Shown: positions 47,179 to 57,000 of the stretch, one piece after another | Numbering within the stretch: position 1 is the stretch's first letter | Layout of the letters: each line of letters opens with the position of its first letter | Assembly: GCA_030041495.1 (NCBI GenBank) | Contig: JASHNT010000090.1 | Coordinates: forward strand, 28,119 to 92,118 | DNA from: Bryobacteraceae bacterium | GTDB lineage: Bacteria; Acidobacteriota; Terriglobia; Bryobacterales; Bryobacteraceae | Direction: 5' to 3' | DNA length: 64,000 nt | Made by a program: the position numbers and the translations under genes | Notes under the pieces: model-generated | The model's database searches: none | Seen by the model: only the letters and a program-made list of their open reading frames with translations | Told to the model about the DNA's origin: nothing

Positions 47179-47643
47179 ATGAAGAAGATTTTGATTTTTG
47201 CGGTCGCGCTAGCGGCGTCGGCCGTAATTCTGAGTGCGCAAGGGCGAGGACGCGGAGCCGCCGCGGCGCCCGCCAAGCCTGTCCCGGCGCCGACCAGTCC
47301 GGTCACCGGCAATGCGGTTACCGGCAAGACCCTGTACTACAACTTCGGCTGCTACGCTTGCCATGGCTATAATGGCGAAACCGGAGCTCGGCCGTTTGTC
47401 GGGCGCTGGGGCAATCTGTCGACTGAACAGAGTTTCCTCACGTTTTTGCGCGGACGCGCAAACGTGGCTCCGCTGACTCCCGCGACCAACATGCCGAACT
47501 TCAGCACGAATTCGATGTCCGACAAGCAGGCCAAGGACATCTACGCTTACATTCGCACCTTCCACAGCACCGCTCCTCCGGATGTGAAGGACGCACCCGC
47601 CCTGAACGAAATCGTGCAGGCGGCCGAGGCGGGGAAGAAGTAG
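47179..47643 (+). CDS. Secreted mono-heme cytochrome c
   Basis: MKKILIFAVALAASAVILSAQGRGRG; FGCYACHGYNG; distal Met candidate TNMPNFS. Confidence 0.87.
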   Translation: MKKILIFAVALAASAVILSAQGRGRGAAAAPAKPVPAPTSPVTGNAVTGKTLYYNFGCYACHGYNGETGARPFVGRWGNLSTEQSFLTFLRGRANVAPLTPATNMPNFSTNSMSDKQAKDIYAYIRTFHSTAPPDVKDAPALNEIVQAAEAGKK

Positions 47644-47694
47644 GGCTGCTCACCCGAGGACGAGCCCTTGTCGCGCGAAAACCTGCCGGCTAGA

Positions 47695-48240
47695 ATGGAC
47701 ACTCCCAGTATGGCTCACCAGATTGTGCTCGCAGGCTTGCTGAGTATTACGTGGATCGGTGTGCCTGCTCTGGCTCAAACGGCTGGCTGCATCGTCGGGA
47801 CCGCCAAAAATGGAGACGTGGTGAAGATTCATAGCGAGTTATTCCACGGAGCCCACGATGCGCTCATCCGGCCGGCAGCATGTCCGGATGGTGACATTGT
47901 TCTGGTCTATGGCGACGATGCGTCTCTAGGAGAGGCGAGGCTGCCCGTGAAGCGGGACGAGTCCTTCCGGCAGCTCGAAAGGTACTCCAAGGAGCAACTG
48001 CCGTCGAGGCTGAACGAAATCTGCAGCCAGTGTTTCCGGTATCGTGTGACCGCTGACTTCGAGGGGCGACTGGACCTGGCGCCCTCGGCAGGCTGGAAGA
48101 GGGATCCCAGGACCGGGAAGGTGATCGGCATTGAGGGCTTCGGCCACCCACTTCCGTTCAGTCGATATCGGCTGGTGCTGACCGCTGTCTCGAACGTCCA
48201 AGCTGTGGAGCGGACACCGCCGGCCACGGAGAGGCACTGA
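47695..48240 (+). CDS. Secreted hypothetical protein
   Basis: MAHQIVLAGLLSITWIGVPALAQ signal peptide; no family recognised. Confidence 0.5.
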   Translation: MDTPSMAHQIVLAGLLSITWIGVPALAQTAGCIVGTAKNGDVVKIHSELFHGAHDALIRPAACPDGDIVLVYGDDASLGEARLPVKRDESFRQLERYSKEQLPSRLNEICSQCFRYRVTADFEGRLDLAPSAGWKRDPRTGKVIGIEGFGHPLPFSRYRLVLTAVSNVQAVERTPPATERH

Positions 48241-48366
48241 GGACGGCCAGGACACACCCCGGGGATGGAGCGTGCTGCTACCTGGGCGGCTTGCCGCGTT
48301 GCGGTGGCGCGCGCGCAGCGATAAGATAGCCCTTCGGTTGTTCGATTTAACAATTAGGTGAAATCC

Positions 48367-50025
48367 ATGAAGATTCGACCACTCCTGTTGGTGTGTCTGC
48401 CGGCGTTGATGTGGGCCCAGGGCCGCGGCGGACCGCAAAATCGCGAAGCCGACGTCAACCCGGTCTCTTTCGACCGCATCCTGAACGCGAACAAGGAGCC
48501 GCAGAACTGGCTGAGCTACTCTGGCGGCACGATGAGCGACCGTTACAGCGAGCTCAAGCAGATCACTCCGGAGAACGCCAAGGATCTCACGCTTAAGTGG
48601 GTATTCCAGGCGCGGACCCTCGATAAAGAAGAGGTGACGCCGCTGGTGGTGGATGGCGTGATGTACACGGTGCAGAGTCCCAACGATGTGGTTGCGCTCG
48701 ATGCGGCTACCGGCAAACAAATCTGGATCTACCAGCACACTCCAGCCAAGGGCACCACCAATCCGTGTTGCGGCAATCTCACTCGCGGCGTCGCCATTCT
48801 GGGAGACAAAATTTTCCTCGCGACATTGGATGCCCAGGTGATCGCCATTAACGCCCGCACCGGCAAAGAAGTATGGAAGACTCAGGCCGGCGATTATACA
48901 CAGCAATATTCCATGACGCACGCACCGCTGGTGGTCAAGGATAAAGTGATCGCCGGCGTGGCGGGCGGGGAGCACGGCATCCGCGGCTATATCTGCGCCT
49001 TCGACGCCAACACCGGCAAAGAAGTTTGGCGCTTCGACACGGTCCCCGGACCGGGAGAGCCCGGCAATGAGACCTGGCTCGGCCCGGATGGAAAGCCCAA
49101 CGATTCCTGGATGCACGGCGGCGCGCCCGTCTGGGTGACCGGATCGTATGATCCTGATACGAACCTGACCTACTGGGGTACCGGCAATGCCGGACCCGAT
49201 TGGGATGGCGACGCACGCTTGGGCGACAACCTCTATAGCTCCTCCGTGGTCGCGCTCGAGGTGGACACGGGCAAGCTTAAGTGGTACTACCAATTTTCGC
49301 CGCACAATGAGTTCGATTGGGACGCAACGCAGGTTCCGGTGCTGGCTGACATCAATTTCAAGGGAAACCCGCGCAAAGTGATGCTGTGGGCCAATCGCAA
49401 TGGTATGTTCTACGTGCTGGACCGCACCACGGGCCAGTTCCTGTTGGGCAAGCCGTTTACGAAGGTCAATTGGGCAACCGGTTTCGATGAGCGCGGCCGG
49501 CCGATGCTGGATCCCAAGGTGAAGCCGACCAAGGAAGGCACTTTGGTGTATCCCGGCAATCAGGGCGGGACCAACTGGTACAACCCGTCCTTCAGCCCGT
49601 CCACGGGGCTGTTCTACATCCCGACATGGGAAAATTCTTCCAGCGTGTATGTGAAGGGCGACGCTCCGCCGGAGTTTCACGCCGGGCAGAGCTTCTCCGG
49701 TCCCTTCCCGAGAAATCAGAAGACCGATGATGACCTGTTCAGCTCCGTGATCGCGGTCGATCCCAACACGGGCGAGCGTAAGTGGACGCACCGGTTGAGC
49801 GCACCCAACACGGAGGCCGGCATCCTGACCACGGCGTCGAATGTCCTGTTCAGTGGCGGCCGCGATGGAGCCTTCTACGCTCTTGACGCTCGCACGGGAG
49901 ATCTGCTGTGGGATACCAACCTTGGGCCTTCGGTCTCTGCCGGACCGATGACGTACGAGGTCAGCGGCAAGCAATACGTCAGCATCCAGTGCGGCAGCGG
50001 GTTGTACACGTTCGCGCTACGCTAA
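48367..50025 (+). CDS. PQQ-dependent (quinoprotein) alcohol dehydrogenase-like protein
   Basis: LKWVFQARTLDKEEVTPLVVDGVMYTVQSPNDVVALDAATGKQIWIYQ; NPCCGNLTRGVA (vicinal disulfide); YDPDTNLTYWGTGNAGPDWDGD. Confidence 0.9.
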   Translation: MKIRPLLLVCLPALMWAQGRGGPQNREADVNPVSFDRILNANKEPQNWLSYSGGTMSDRYSELKQITPENAKDLTLKWVFQARTLDKEEVTPLVVDGVMYTVQSPNDVVALDAATGKQIWIYQHTPAKGTTNPCCGNLTRGVAILGDKIFLATLDAQVIAINARTGKEVWKTQAGDYTQQYSMTHAPLVVKDKVIAGVAGGEHGIRGYICAFDANTGKEVWRFDTVPGPGEPGNETWLGPDGKPNDSWMHGGAPVWVTGSYDPDTNLTYWGTGNAGPDWDGDARLGDNLYSSSVVALEVDTGKLKWYYQFSPHNEFDWDATQVPVLADINFKGNPRKVMLWANRNGMFYVLDRTTGQFLLGKPFTKVNWATGFDERGRPMLDPKVKPTKEGTLVYPGNQGGTNWYNPSFSPSTGLFYIPTWENSSSVYVKGDAPPEFHAGQSFSGPFPRNQKTDDDLFSSVIAVDPNTGERKWTHRLSAPNTEAGILTTASNVLFSGGRDGAFYALDARTGDLLWDTNLGPSVSAGPMTYEVSGKQYVSIQCGSGLYTFALR

Positions 50026-50067
50026 GGCGGCCATGCCGCCATGCCCCACAAACGGTATCGTTAGTAC

Positions 50068-50892
50068 ATGATCGTTGAGATCGAAGGCGTGCCGCTGCAT
50101 CTGGCCCATCCGGATGAGCTGACAGTCAACTGGGTAGGACAGGAAGAGGTCATGCGGCAATTATTGGCCGCGTGGCTCGTGATCGACGCGCAGGACCTGC
50201 CCATGAACCCGCGCTTGCTGGGCAAACCCGGAGTGGGCAAGACCACGCTCGCTTACGCCGCGGCCAAGCGCCTGGGCCGCGAAGTCTACATCATGCAAGC
50301 CACAGTAGACACCCGTCCGGAAGATCTCCTGGTGACGCCGGTGATCGAGGGCGACTCCAGGCTGCGCTACGTGGCATCCCCGCTAGTCACGGCGATGCTG
50401 CGCGGCGGCATCGTGATTCTGGACGAAGGCAATCGAATGAGCGAGAAGAGCTGGGCCAGCCTGGCTCCGCTGCTCGACAACCGGCGGTACGTCGAGTCGA
50501 TCGTCGCCGGGATCAAGATCAAGGCGCACCCTCTGTTCCGGCTGGTGGCGACCATGAATGACGACGCCAGCACCTTCGATCTTCCCGAATACATCCACTC
50601 CCGCCTGCAGCCGCAAATTCTGATCGATTTTCCGGAAAGGCACGAGGAAATCGCAATTTTGCGCGAAAATCTGCCGTTCGGCGACGATCATATTCTGAGC
50701 TATGTCACCGATTTTCTCCAGAACGCCCATGCCGCCGATGAGCGTTATACCGCGCGCGACGGCATCAACATCGCCCGGTTCGCCATGAAGCTGGCGAGCG
50801 AAGAGGCGCGCGGCGTGAGCTCGGAGATTCTGCGCCTGGCCGTGACGCAAACGCTCGGCGACGAGGCCTTGCGGTATGTCCCTCGAAACTGA
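50068..50892 (+). CDS. MoxR-like AAA+ ATPase
   Basis: Walker A GKPGVGKTTLA; Walker B GGIVILDEGNRM; LVATMNDDASTFDLPEYIHSRLQPQI. Confidence 0.82.
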   Translation: MIVEIEGVPLHLAHPDELTVNWVGQEEVMRQLLAAWLVIDAQDLPMNPRLLGKPGVGKTTLAYAAAKRLGREVYIMQATVDTRPEDLLVTPVIEGDSRLRYVASPLVTAMLRGGIVILDEGNRMSEKSWASLAPLLDNRRYVESIVAGIKIKAHPLFRLVATMNDDASTFDLPEYIHSRLQPQILIDFPERHEEIAILRENLPFGDDHILSYVTDFLQNAHAADERYTARDGINIARFAMKLASEEARGVSSEILRLAVTQTLGDEALRYVPRN

Positions 50893-52714
50893 GATCAAGC
50901 GCGGAGGCCTGGAGCGGGGGCGGACACTATATTTTCCCGTGGCTCCGGGACGCGTCGAATTCACCATCGCTCTGCGGCGGCTGCTGTTAGAGCGGCGCCC
51001 GAAGATCGTGGCCGTGGAGCTGCCCGGGTTTCTGGAATCGGCGTACCGCCGCGCGGTCGACCGGCTGCCGGAGATTTCAGTGATCCTGTACATGGAGGAA
51101 AACGGCCCCAGCTCAGAAGACGGCGACCGCGCCGTCTATGTTCCGGTTGAGCCCGCCGATCCTTTCACCGAAGCTGTACGAACGGCCGAAGAAATCGGTG
51201 CGCAGGTGATGTTCCTGGAGCCGGATTCCAATGAGCGCCCCCACCTCCCCGACCAATACCCCGATAGCTACGCAATTGCGCGCATCGGCCTGGAGAAATA
51301 CATCGAGTCTTACCGGCTGTGGCCGCAGACACGCACTGAAGAGGTCAGCGCGCACGCGGGCGGAATGGCTTGGAAGCTGCAAGGCGCGAATCCGGAGGCA
51401 AGCATTGTCGCGGTCGTATCGTTGAACCTGCTGGACCCTCTGCTCGACGCCATGGAGGCTCCGCAGGAAGCGCCCGCGCCGCGACGAAAGAATCCGGCAG
51501 TGCGCCTGCTCAATCCGCACCCTGACTGCCTGGCGGAGATCACGGTCGAATATCCGTATTTGCAAGAGCGCTACGAGTTCTTCCGGCTGGATCTTCGCGA
51601 CCAGGAGACGCTCGACCGTCCGCGTGTCCAATGGGATCTTCTGCGCGAGGCCGAGACAAAATATACGCAATCGACTGGAGACAAACTGGAGCATTGGCAG
51701 CGGCGGCTGATCGCACGGTACACGCGCAGCCTGGCACAGACCAGTGGCGACCTAATGGCCGGCGTTTACGACCTGGCCGTCGCCGCGCGTTCCATTGTGG
51801 ACGACAACTACGGCTGGGAAGTATGGCAGATGGCGAATCGTTATCTGGCGCAGCATGAAACCTCGCCGCTTGAAACCGTGCGGCTCTCTGCCGGCGAAAT
51901 CTGGATCAACACCAAGCGGCTGCGCATCCGCCGCAGGCTTCCCCGCCCCAAGCAGATGCTTCGTCCCGCGGGCCTGAAGCCTCGCAAACGCGAGAAGGAG
52001 CCCGGCGAATGGGCCCGGCAGACCACTGGTAACGCCATCTGCTCCTATCCGCCCGAAGATCTGGTCATCGAAGACTACGGCCGCTTTTTGAAGAAAAAGG
52101 CCAAGGCGATCCTTTCGGAAGAACGCGTGCGCGTGGAGCCGTTCACCACCTCTATTCTGGACGGAATCGACATTCGTGAGACCATCCGCAACTGGCACCA
52201 GCAGAAAATCTACGTGCGGCAGGCGGACCGTTTGGCCGGCGAAGTTGGCGCGGTGGTGGTGATCTTCGACGAGGACCGCGAGGACCGGTATCAATATCTG
52301 ACCACCTGGCTGGGCGAGCATCAGAATGAATCCGACATGGCATTTTATTCCACGTTCCCGTTCGACAATCTGGTGGGGCCAGGAATTGGGCGCGCTGAAT
52401 ACGGCGGGTTTCTGATGACGCTGCCTCCGCGGCGGATGTTCGACGTTTGGTCGGATACCGAGTACGATTTCGCCGAGTCGAAAGCCGAGCGGCTATTGAT
52501 GGCCGGCCTCGATTATTCGGTCGAGCGTTTCGTCGTATACGTGGCCGCGAAGCCGCCGCGCTCGATTTTCCGTTCCATCGCCGCGCACGTGGGGCGTAAG
52601 ATCTTGTACGTCCCCATAGGCGCGCTGTCGCCCACGAAGCTCAAGAAGCTGCGCGTGGTCCACGTGCTCGACAGCTACGAGCGCCGGGCCGAAGCGAAAG
52701 AGTACATCTGGTAA
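50876..52714 (+). CDS. Large uncharacterised protein (possible TraB/DUF5682-like N-terminus), overlaps the AAA gene
   Basis: LERGRTLYFPVAPGRVEFTIALRRLLLERRPKIVAVELPGFLESAYRRAVDRLPEISVILYMEE; 17-nt overlap with upstream AAA gene. Confidence 0.7.
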   Translation: MSLETEIKRGGLERGRTLYFPVAPGRVEFTIALRRLLLERRPKIVAVELPGFLESAYRRAVDRLPEISVILYMEENGPSSEDGDRAVYVPVEPADPFTEAVRTAEEIGAQVMFLEPDSNERPHLPDQYPDSYAIARIGLEKYIESYRLWPQTRTEEVSAHAGGMAWKLQGANPEASIVAVVSLNLLDPLLDAMEAPQEAPAPRRKNPAVRLLNPHPDCLAEITVEYPYLQERYEFFRLDLRDQETLDRPRVQWDLLREAETKYTQSTGDKLEHWQRRLIARYTRSLAQTSGDLMAGVYDLAVAARSIVDDNYGWEVWQMANRYLAQHETSPLETVRLSAGEIWINTKRLRIRRRLPRPKQMLRPAGLKPRKREKEPGEWARQTTGNAICSYPPEDLVIEDYGRFLKKKAKAILSEERVRVEPFTTSILDGIDIRETIRNWHQQKIYVRQADRLAGEVGAVVVIFDEDREDRYQYLTTWLGEHQNESDMAFYSTFPFDNLVGPGIGRAEYGGFLMTLPPRRMFDVWSDTEYDFAESKAERLLMAGLDYSVERFVVYVAAKPPRSIFRSIAAHVGRKILYVPIGALSPTKLKKLRVVHVLDSYERRAEAKEYIW

Positions 52715-52719
52715 CACCT

Positions 52720-52745
52720 TTGTGACGCTTCAAAAAGTGTCACAA
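52720..52745. promoter_or_regulatory. 11-bp stem-loop TTGTGACGCTT-CAAA-AAGTGTCACAA (one G-U in RNA)
   Basis: Direct inspection; lies just after the stop of 50876..52714 with no following T-tract. Confidence 0.5.
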
Positions 52746-52789
52746 GGCGCGATTGCTTCTTGAGCAGTCCCGTTTAGTCTGGGGTTGCT

Positions 52790-53251
52790 ATGAGAACAAC
52801 CCTTACCCACATCTTTTTTCTGTTGATCGCGTCCCTTCCGGCATTCGCCGACGGTCCTACCGAGGTCCCCTGGAAGGATTTCTGCCGGATCGCGGGCGAC
52901 CGCCAATTGGAAATCGTCACGAGTTCCGGGGAAAACATCTCGGGTTACTGCGAGGTGATCACAGTCGACGAAGTGAGCGTGAGAACCCCCAACGGAATCG
53001 TCAAGATCGGCCGCGCGGCTCTAGCGCACATCCAAATGGAGCGTTCGCAGGGCCGTCAACTCAGCACCCTTGGCCACGGCATCCGCGGTGGTCTGAAGCA
53101 GGGTACGGACTGGCTGCTGTCTCCCTCGGCTCCTCTGGGCATCGTTACCATCCCAGGTACCCTCGTCTGGGGCGCAATATCCGCGCCATTCTGTCTGCTC
53201 GGCGATTTGAAACATCACCTGATGGGTAGCGAGGAAATCGCCCTGAAGTAG
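52790..53251 (+). CDS. Secreted hypothetical protein
   Basis: MRTTLTHIFFLLIASLPAFADG signal peptide; isolated ORF. Confidence 0.5.
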   Translation: MRTTLTHIFFLLIASLPAFADGPTEVPWKDFCRIAGDRQLEIVTSSGENISGYCEVITVDEVSVRTPNGIVKIGRAALAHIQMERSQGRQLSTLGHGIRGGLKQGTDWLLSPSAPLGIVTIPGTLVWGAISAPFCLLGDLKHHLMGSEEIALK

Positions 53252-53332
53252 CGCCCAAGCCGGGCACAATCAGTTCCAGGCGATTCACAATCAATATTGG
53301 AGTTCCAAAGTTCCAAAAATCAAGGTAACGCC

Positions 53333-54055
53333 ATGGAGAAGCAACAACGCAATCACGTCAAGCCCGAGCAAAGTGAGTCCGACGGAGCGCCCGTGAAGCC
53401 CACCGGCGCAGTCCCGGGGGAGTTTGTCACGGAGGTGTTCGAATATGACGGTGGAAGGCAGGTCACTGTGTACGTTCCACCGGACCCGCCCGAAGCAATC
53501 GTCTTCGCCGGTGACGGTCAGGGAATTTCGAAGTGGGGCCGGTTGCTTGAAAACGCCGGCGTGCCGTCCACGATGATCGTCGGTGTGCACAGGCTGACCG
53601 ATGAGACGCTGCGGCTGCATGAGTACTCACCCGGCTTCGAGCCGGAGCGGTTCGCGGCGCACGAGAAGTTCTTCGTCGAGGATGTTCGCCATTGGACGAA
53701 GTCCCGGTTTGGCGTCACGCTGCCCGCGGAACGTACTGCAGTATCGGGCGTCTCGGCGGGTGGAGAGCTGGCCCTGGCTCTTGGGCTTCGGCATCCACAT
53801 ATCTACGGTGCAGTCTTCTGCGCCTCGCCTGGCGGCGGTTACAAGCTGCCTGACGTTATGCCGAGTCCGCTTCCGCGTACATACCTTGTCGCCGGCACAC
53901 AGGAACCGTTCTTCCTCGAGAACGCAAAGAGGTGGGCGGACGCGCTGCGGGATGCATCTGCGGATGTCGTCATGAAAGAGCGCGCCGGGTCGCACGGCGG
54001 CGCATTCTGGCGAGAAGAGTTCCCGCTAATGGTGGCGTGGGCGTTCGGACGATGA
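53333..54055 (+). CDS. Enterochelin-esterase-like alpha/beta hydrolase
   Basis: AIVFAGDGQGISKWGRLLENAGVPSTMIVGVHR; AVSGVSAGGELALALGLRHPHIYGAVFCASPG. Confidence 0.8.
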   Translation: MEKQQRNHVKPEQSESDGAPVKPTGAVPGEFVTEVFEYDGGRQVTVYVPPDPPEAIVFAGDGQGISKWGRLLENAGVPSTMIVGVHRLTDETLRLHEYSPGFEPERFAAHEKFFVEDVRHWTKSRFGVTLPAERTAVSGVSAGGELALALGLRHPHIYGAVFCASPGGGYKLPDVMPSPLPRTYLVAGTQEPFFLENAKRWADALRDASADVVMKERAGSHGGAFWREEFPLMVAWAFGR

Positions 54056-54090
54056 TGACTGGAGGGCGGCACAGCCCAACGCGAGGCGCC

Positions 54091-57000
54091 TTACAGCGCC
54101 CCCACCGCCACCGGAGCCTCCGGGACTTCGTGCGGCACCGGATCGAAGCGGACGCTGACCAGCTTCGACAAACCCGGCTCCTGCATGGTGACGCCGTAAA
54201 GAGCTTGCGCGGCCTCCATGGTGCGCTTAGCGTGGGTGATGACGATGAACTGTGTCTCGCGCGACATTTCCTTGATCAGGCGCGTGAGACGCTGGATGTT
54301 CGGCTCGTCGAGCGGCGCGTCGACCTCGTCCAGGATGCAGAAGGGGCTTGGAACGTAGCGGAAAATCGCCATCAGCAGAGCCATCGCGGTCAGCGATTTT
54401 TCGCCGCCGGATAGCAGCGCGATATTCTGCAGTTTCTTTCCCGGAGGCGAGGCCAGAATGTCGATGCCGCTCTCGGCCAGGTTGGCTTCGTCGGTCAGGC
54501 GCATCTCGCCCTGGCCGCCGCCGAACAGCACTCGGAACATTGCGCGGAAGTGCTCGTTGATCGCGTCGAAGGCTTCCTTGAACCGGCGCCGGGATTCAGT
54601 GTCGAGCTCCTGGATCGCGCTCTCGGTATCGCGGATGGAATCGAGCAGGTCCTGGCGCTGCGCGTTTAAAAAGTCGTAGCGCTGCTGGGCTTCCTGGAAT
54701 TCTTCCAATGCTTGCGGATTGACGGGTCCCAGAGCCTCGATCTTCGCGCGGACCTCTTCGTAGCGCACCTCGGCTTCGGAGACGGCTGCTTCATCCAGCG
54801 TCTCTTCGACCGACGCGGCGATTTCCTGCGCACCGGAGGTTAGCTCCTTGCGGCTGGTTTCGTCGAGATACTTGAGATCGCCTTGTTTCTTGACCAGCTC
54901 CAGCTCGATCTCCGCGCGATGCTCCTGCGCGGCTTGCGCCTCGATGCGCAGGACCTTGAGCGATTCTTCGATAGCGGCCAGCGCGGCGCGGCCATCGGAT
55001 GCCGCCGTAGCGAGTTGCTCCACTTGCGCAGCCGCCGCCGCAGTCTCCTCCGCCAGCTTCGCGGCCTTTTGATCGAGCTCGATGTTGTCGGCCAGCAGGC
55101 GCGCGCGCTCCACGCCGAGACGCTCCAATTCCCGCGCCAACTCCTGGCGGCGAGCCGCCAATTGCTGGATTTGGGTTTCCAGACGCTGCGCCGCGGCGCG
55201 CTCGGAGCGTACGCGTTCTTCACGCGCGGCTAAACCCGCTCGAAGAGCCGCATGCTCCTCACCGATGGCGTGGGCGTGGGCCTGCAGGCGCAGGAATTCC
55301 GCGCGAGTTTCTTCGAGTGCCTTTTCCTGATCGAAGCGAGCCTGCTCTTTTTCGCCGACCACCCGCTGGCTCTCTTCGCGCTGCGTGCGAGCCCGCTGGT
55401 CCTCGCGACTCAATCGCTCCAGTTCCAGCCGCGCGGTGGAAAGGCGCGAGCCGGCGCGCGCGAACTCCTCGGCCAGCTTGCGCTGCTCGTGATCCAATGC
55501 CAGTGCGTCTTTCTCTTGCGTCTGCTGTTGCTGGCGCAGGCGCTCGAGCTCCTCGGCCAGAGCCGCCGCGCTGCGCTCCAACTCCTCGATCTCGGCGGTA
55601 AGCGCGTCGGTCTCACGCTGGCGTTCTTCGACGGTAACGTTCAGCTCGCGCAGCTCGCGTTTCAACGCCAGTGGACCGCCTCCGGTCTTGCGTCCGCCGC
55701 TGACCGCGTAGCCGTGATAGCTGACGCCGTCGGGCAACAGGAAGTAGCACTCGGGGTGCCGCGGCGCAAGCCTCTGCGCCTCCGCGCGCTCGGAAACCAG
55801 GAAGCAATGCGCGAGCCGCGGCAGCAGACCCTCCGGCGCAGCAGCCAGGCCATTGGTCAGCCGCAGAGTGTCACGCAGGCGGCCGGAGATGGCCGAGTCC
55901 ACCACTGGATGCTCAGGCGCAGCGGCATTGCCATCCGGATGGATCAGGAACGTCGCGCGGCCGTCGGCGTCGGTCCGCATCAGCTCAACGCCGCGCTCGG
56001 CGTCGTTCCAGCCGTCCACCACTACGTATTCCAGCTCATCGTGCAGGAACGTTTCGCAGGCTTTTTCCCAGGCTGGATCGGTGACCTCGACGAAATCCGC
56101 CAGCACGCCTGAAGGCTTGAATCCGCTCACCTGACCCTGCTCGATCGACGTGAACAGGCGCTTGACGCTCTCGGTGGTGTAGGCGCGATGCGAAAGGATC
56201 TCCTCGAGCGAATCCTTGCGAGCCCTTTGCCGCGACAGCACCGCACGAGCCTCTTCCAGCTTGGCCCGCGCAGCCACCGTGCGCTCCCGCCGCTGCTTCA
56301 ATTCTTCTTCCACGCGTTGGCGCTGGCCGGCCAGCGACTCCAGTTCCAGTTGGCGCGCGCCCAGCTTCACCGAGAGCTCGGCCTTCACCTGTTCCAGCCG
56401 CGCCAAATCCGCCGAGGCTGATTCCTCTTCCTTGCGCGACCTTGCCGAATCGCGCTCGATCGCCGCCAGGTACTCATCGATCTGCGCCAGTTGATTGCGC
56501 AAATTCGAGGCTTCGCCCATTAGCCGCAAAACTTGTTGACGGGCGGTTTCGATCGACCGCTCACGCTCACGCAGATCGTTGGCGAGCCCATCGCGCTCCG
56601 CCGTTTTCGTTTGCAACTGCTCGCGAGCGACGACGCTATCGGCCTCCAGTTGCGCCACGGTTTGCGCGTGCGCTTCCAGCTCGGCTTGTTCACGCTGCTG
56701 CCGCGATTCCAACTCCTGCGTCTCGACTTCGCCCTTCGCCAGGCGATCGTCAATGGAGCCGATTTGCTTGGCTTGCAGCTCCAGCCGGCCGCGGGTGCGC
56801 TCGGCTTCCACGTTCAACTCGGCCACCCGCCCGCGTGCGGCGGTCAACTCGGCCTCGGTGCGATAGCAGGCTTCCTGCGTGGAAGTGTGCTCGCGCTCCT
56901 GCTCCTCGACGCGGCTGGAAAGCTCCAGGAAGTTGCCCTGCGCCCGATTCAGATCCAGGGCCAGCTTGGCGGCCTCGCGCTCCAGCATCTGGAAGCGGCC

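Noticed and set aside
47926-49974. 682-aa minus-strand ORF antisense to the PQQ enzyme
   Set aside because: Shadow ORF spanning a conserved quinoprotein; no recognisable motif.
52738-52775. TGTCACA as an ECF41-type -35 promoter element
   Set aside because: No CGTC-like -10 at the expected 16-nt spacing; hairpin/operator explanation preferred.
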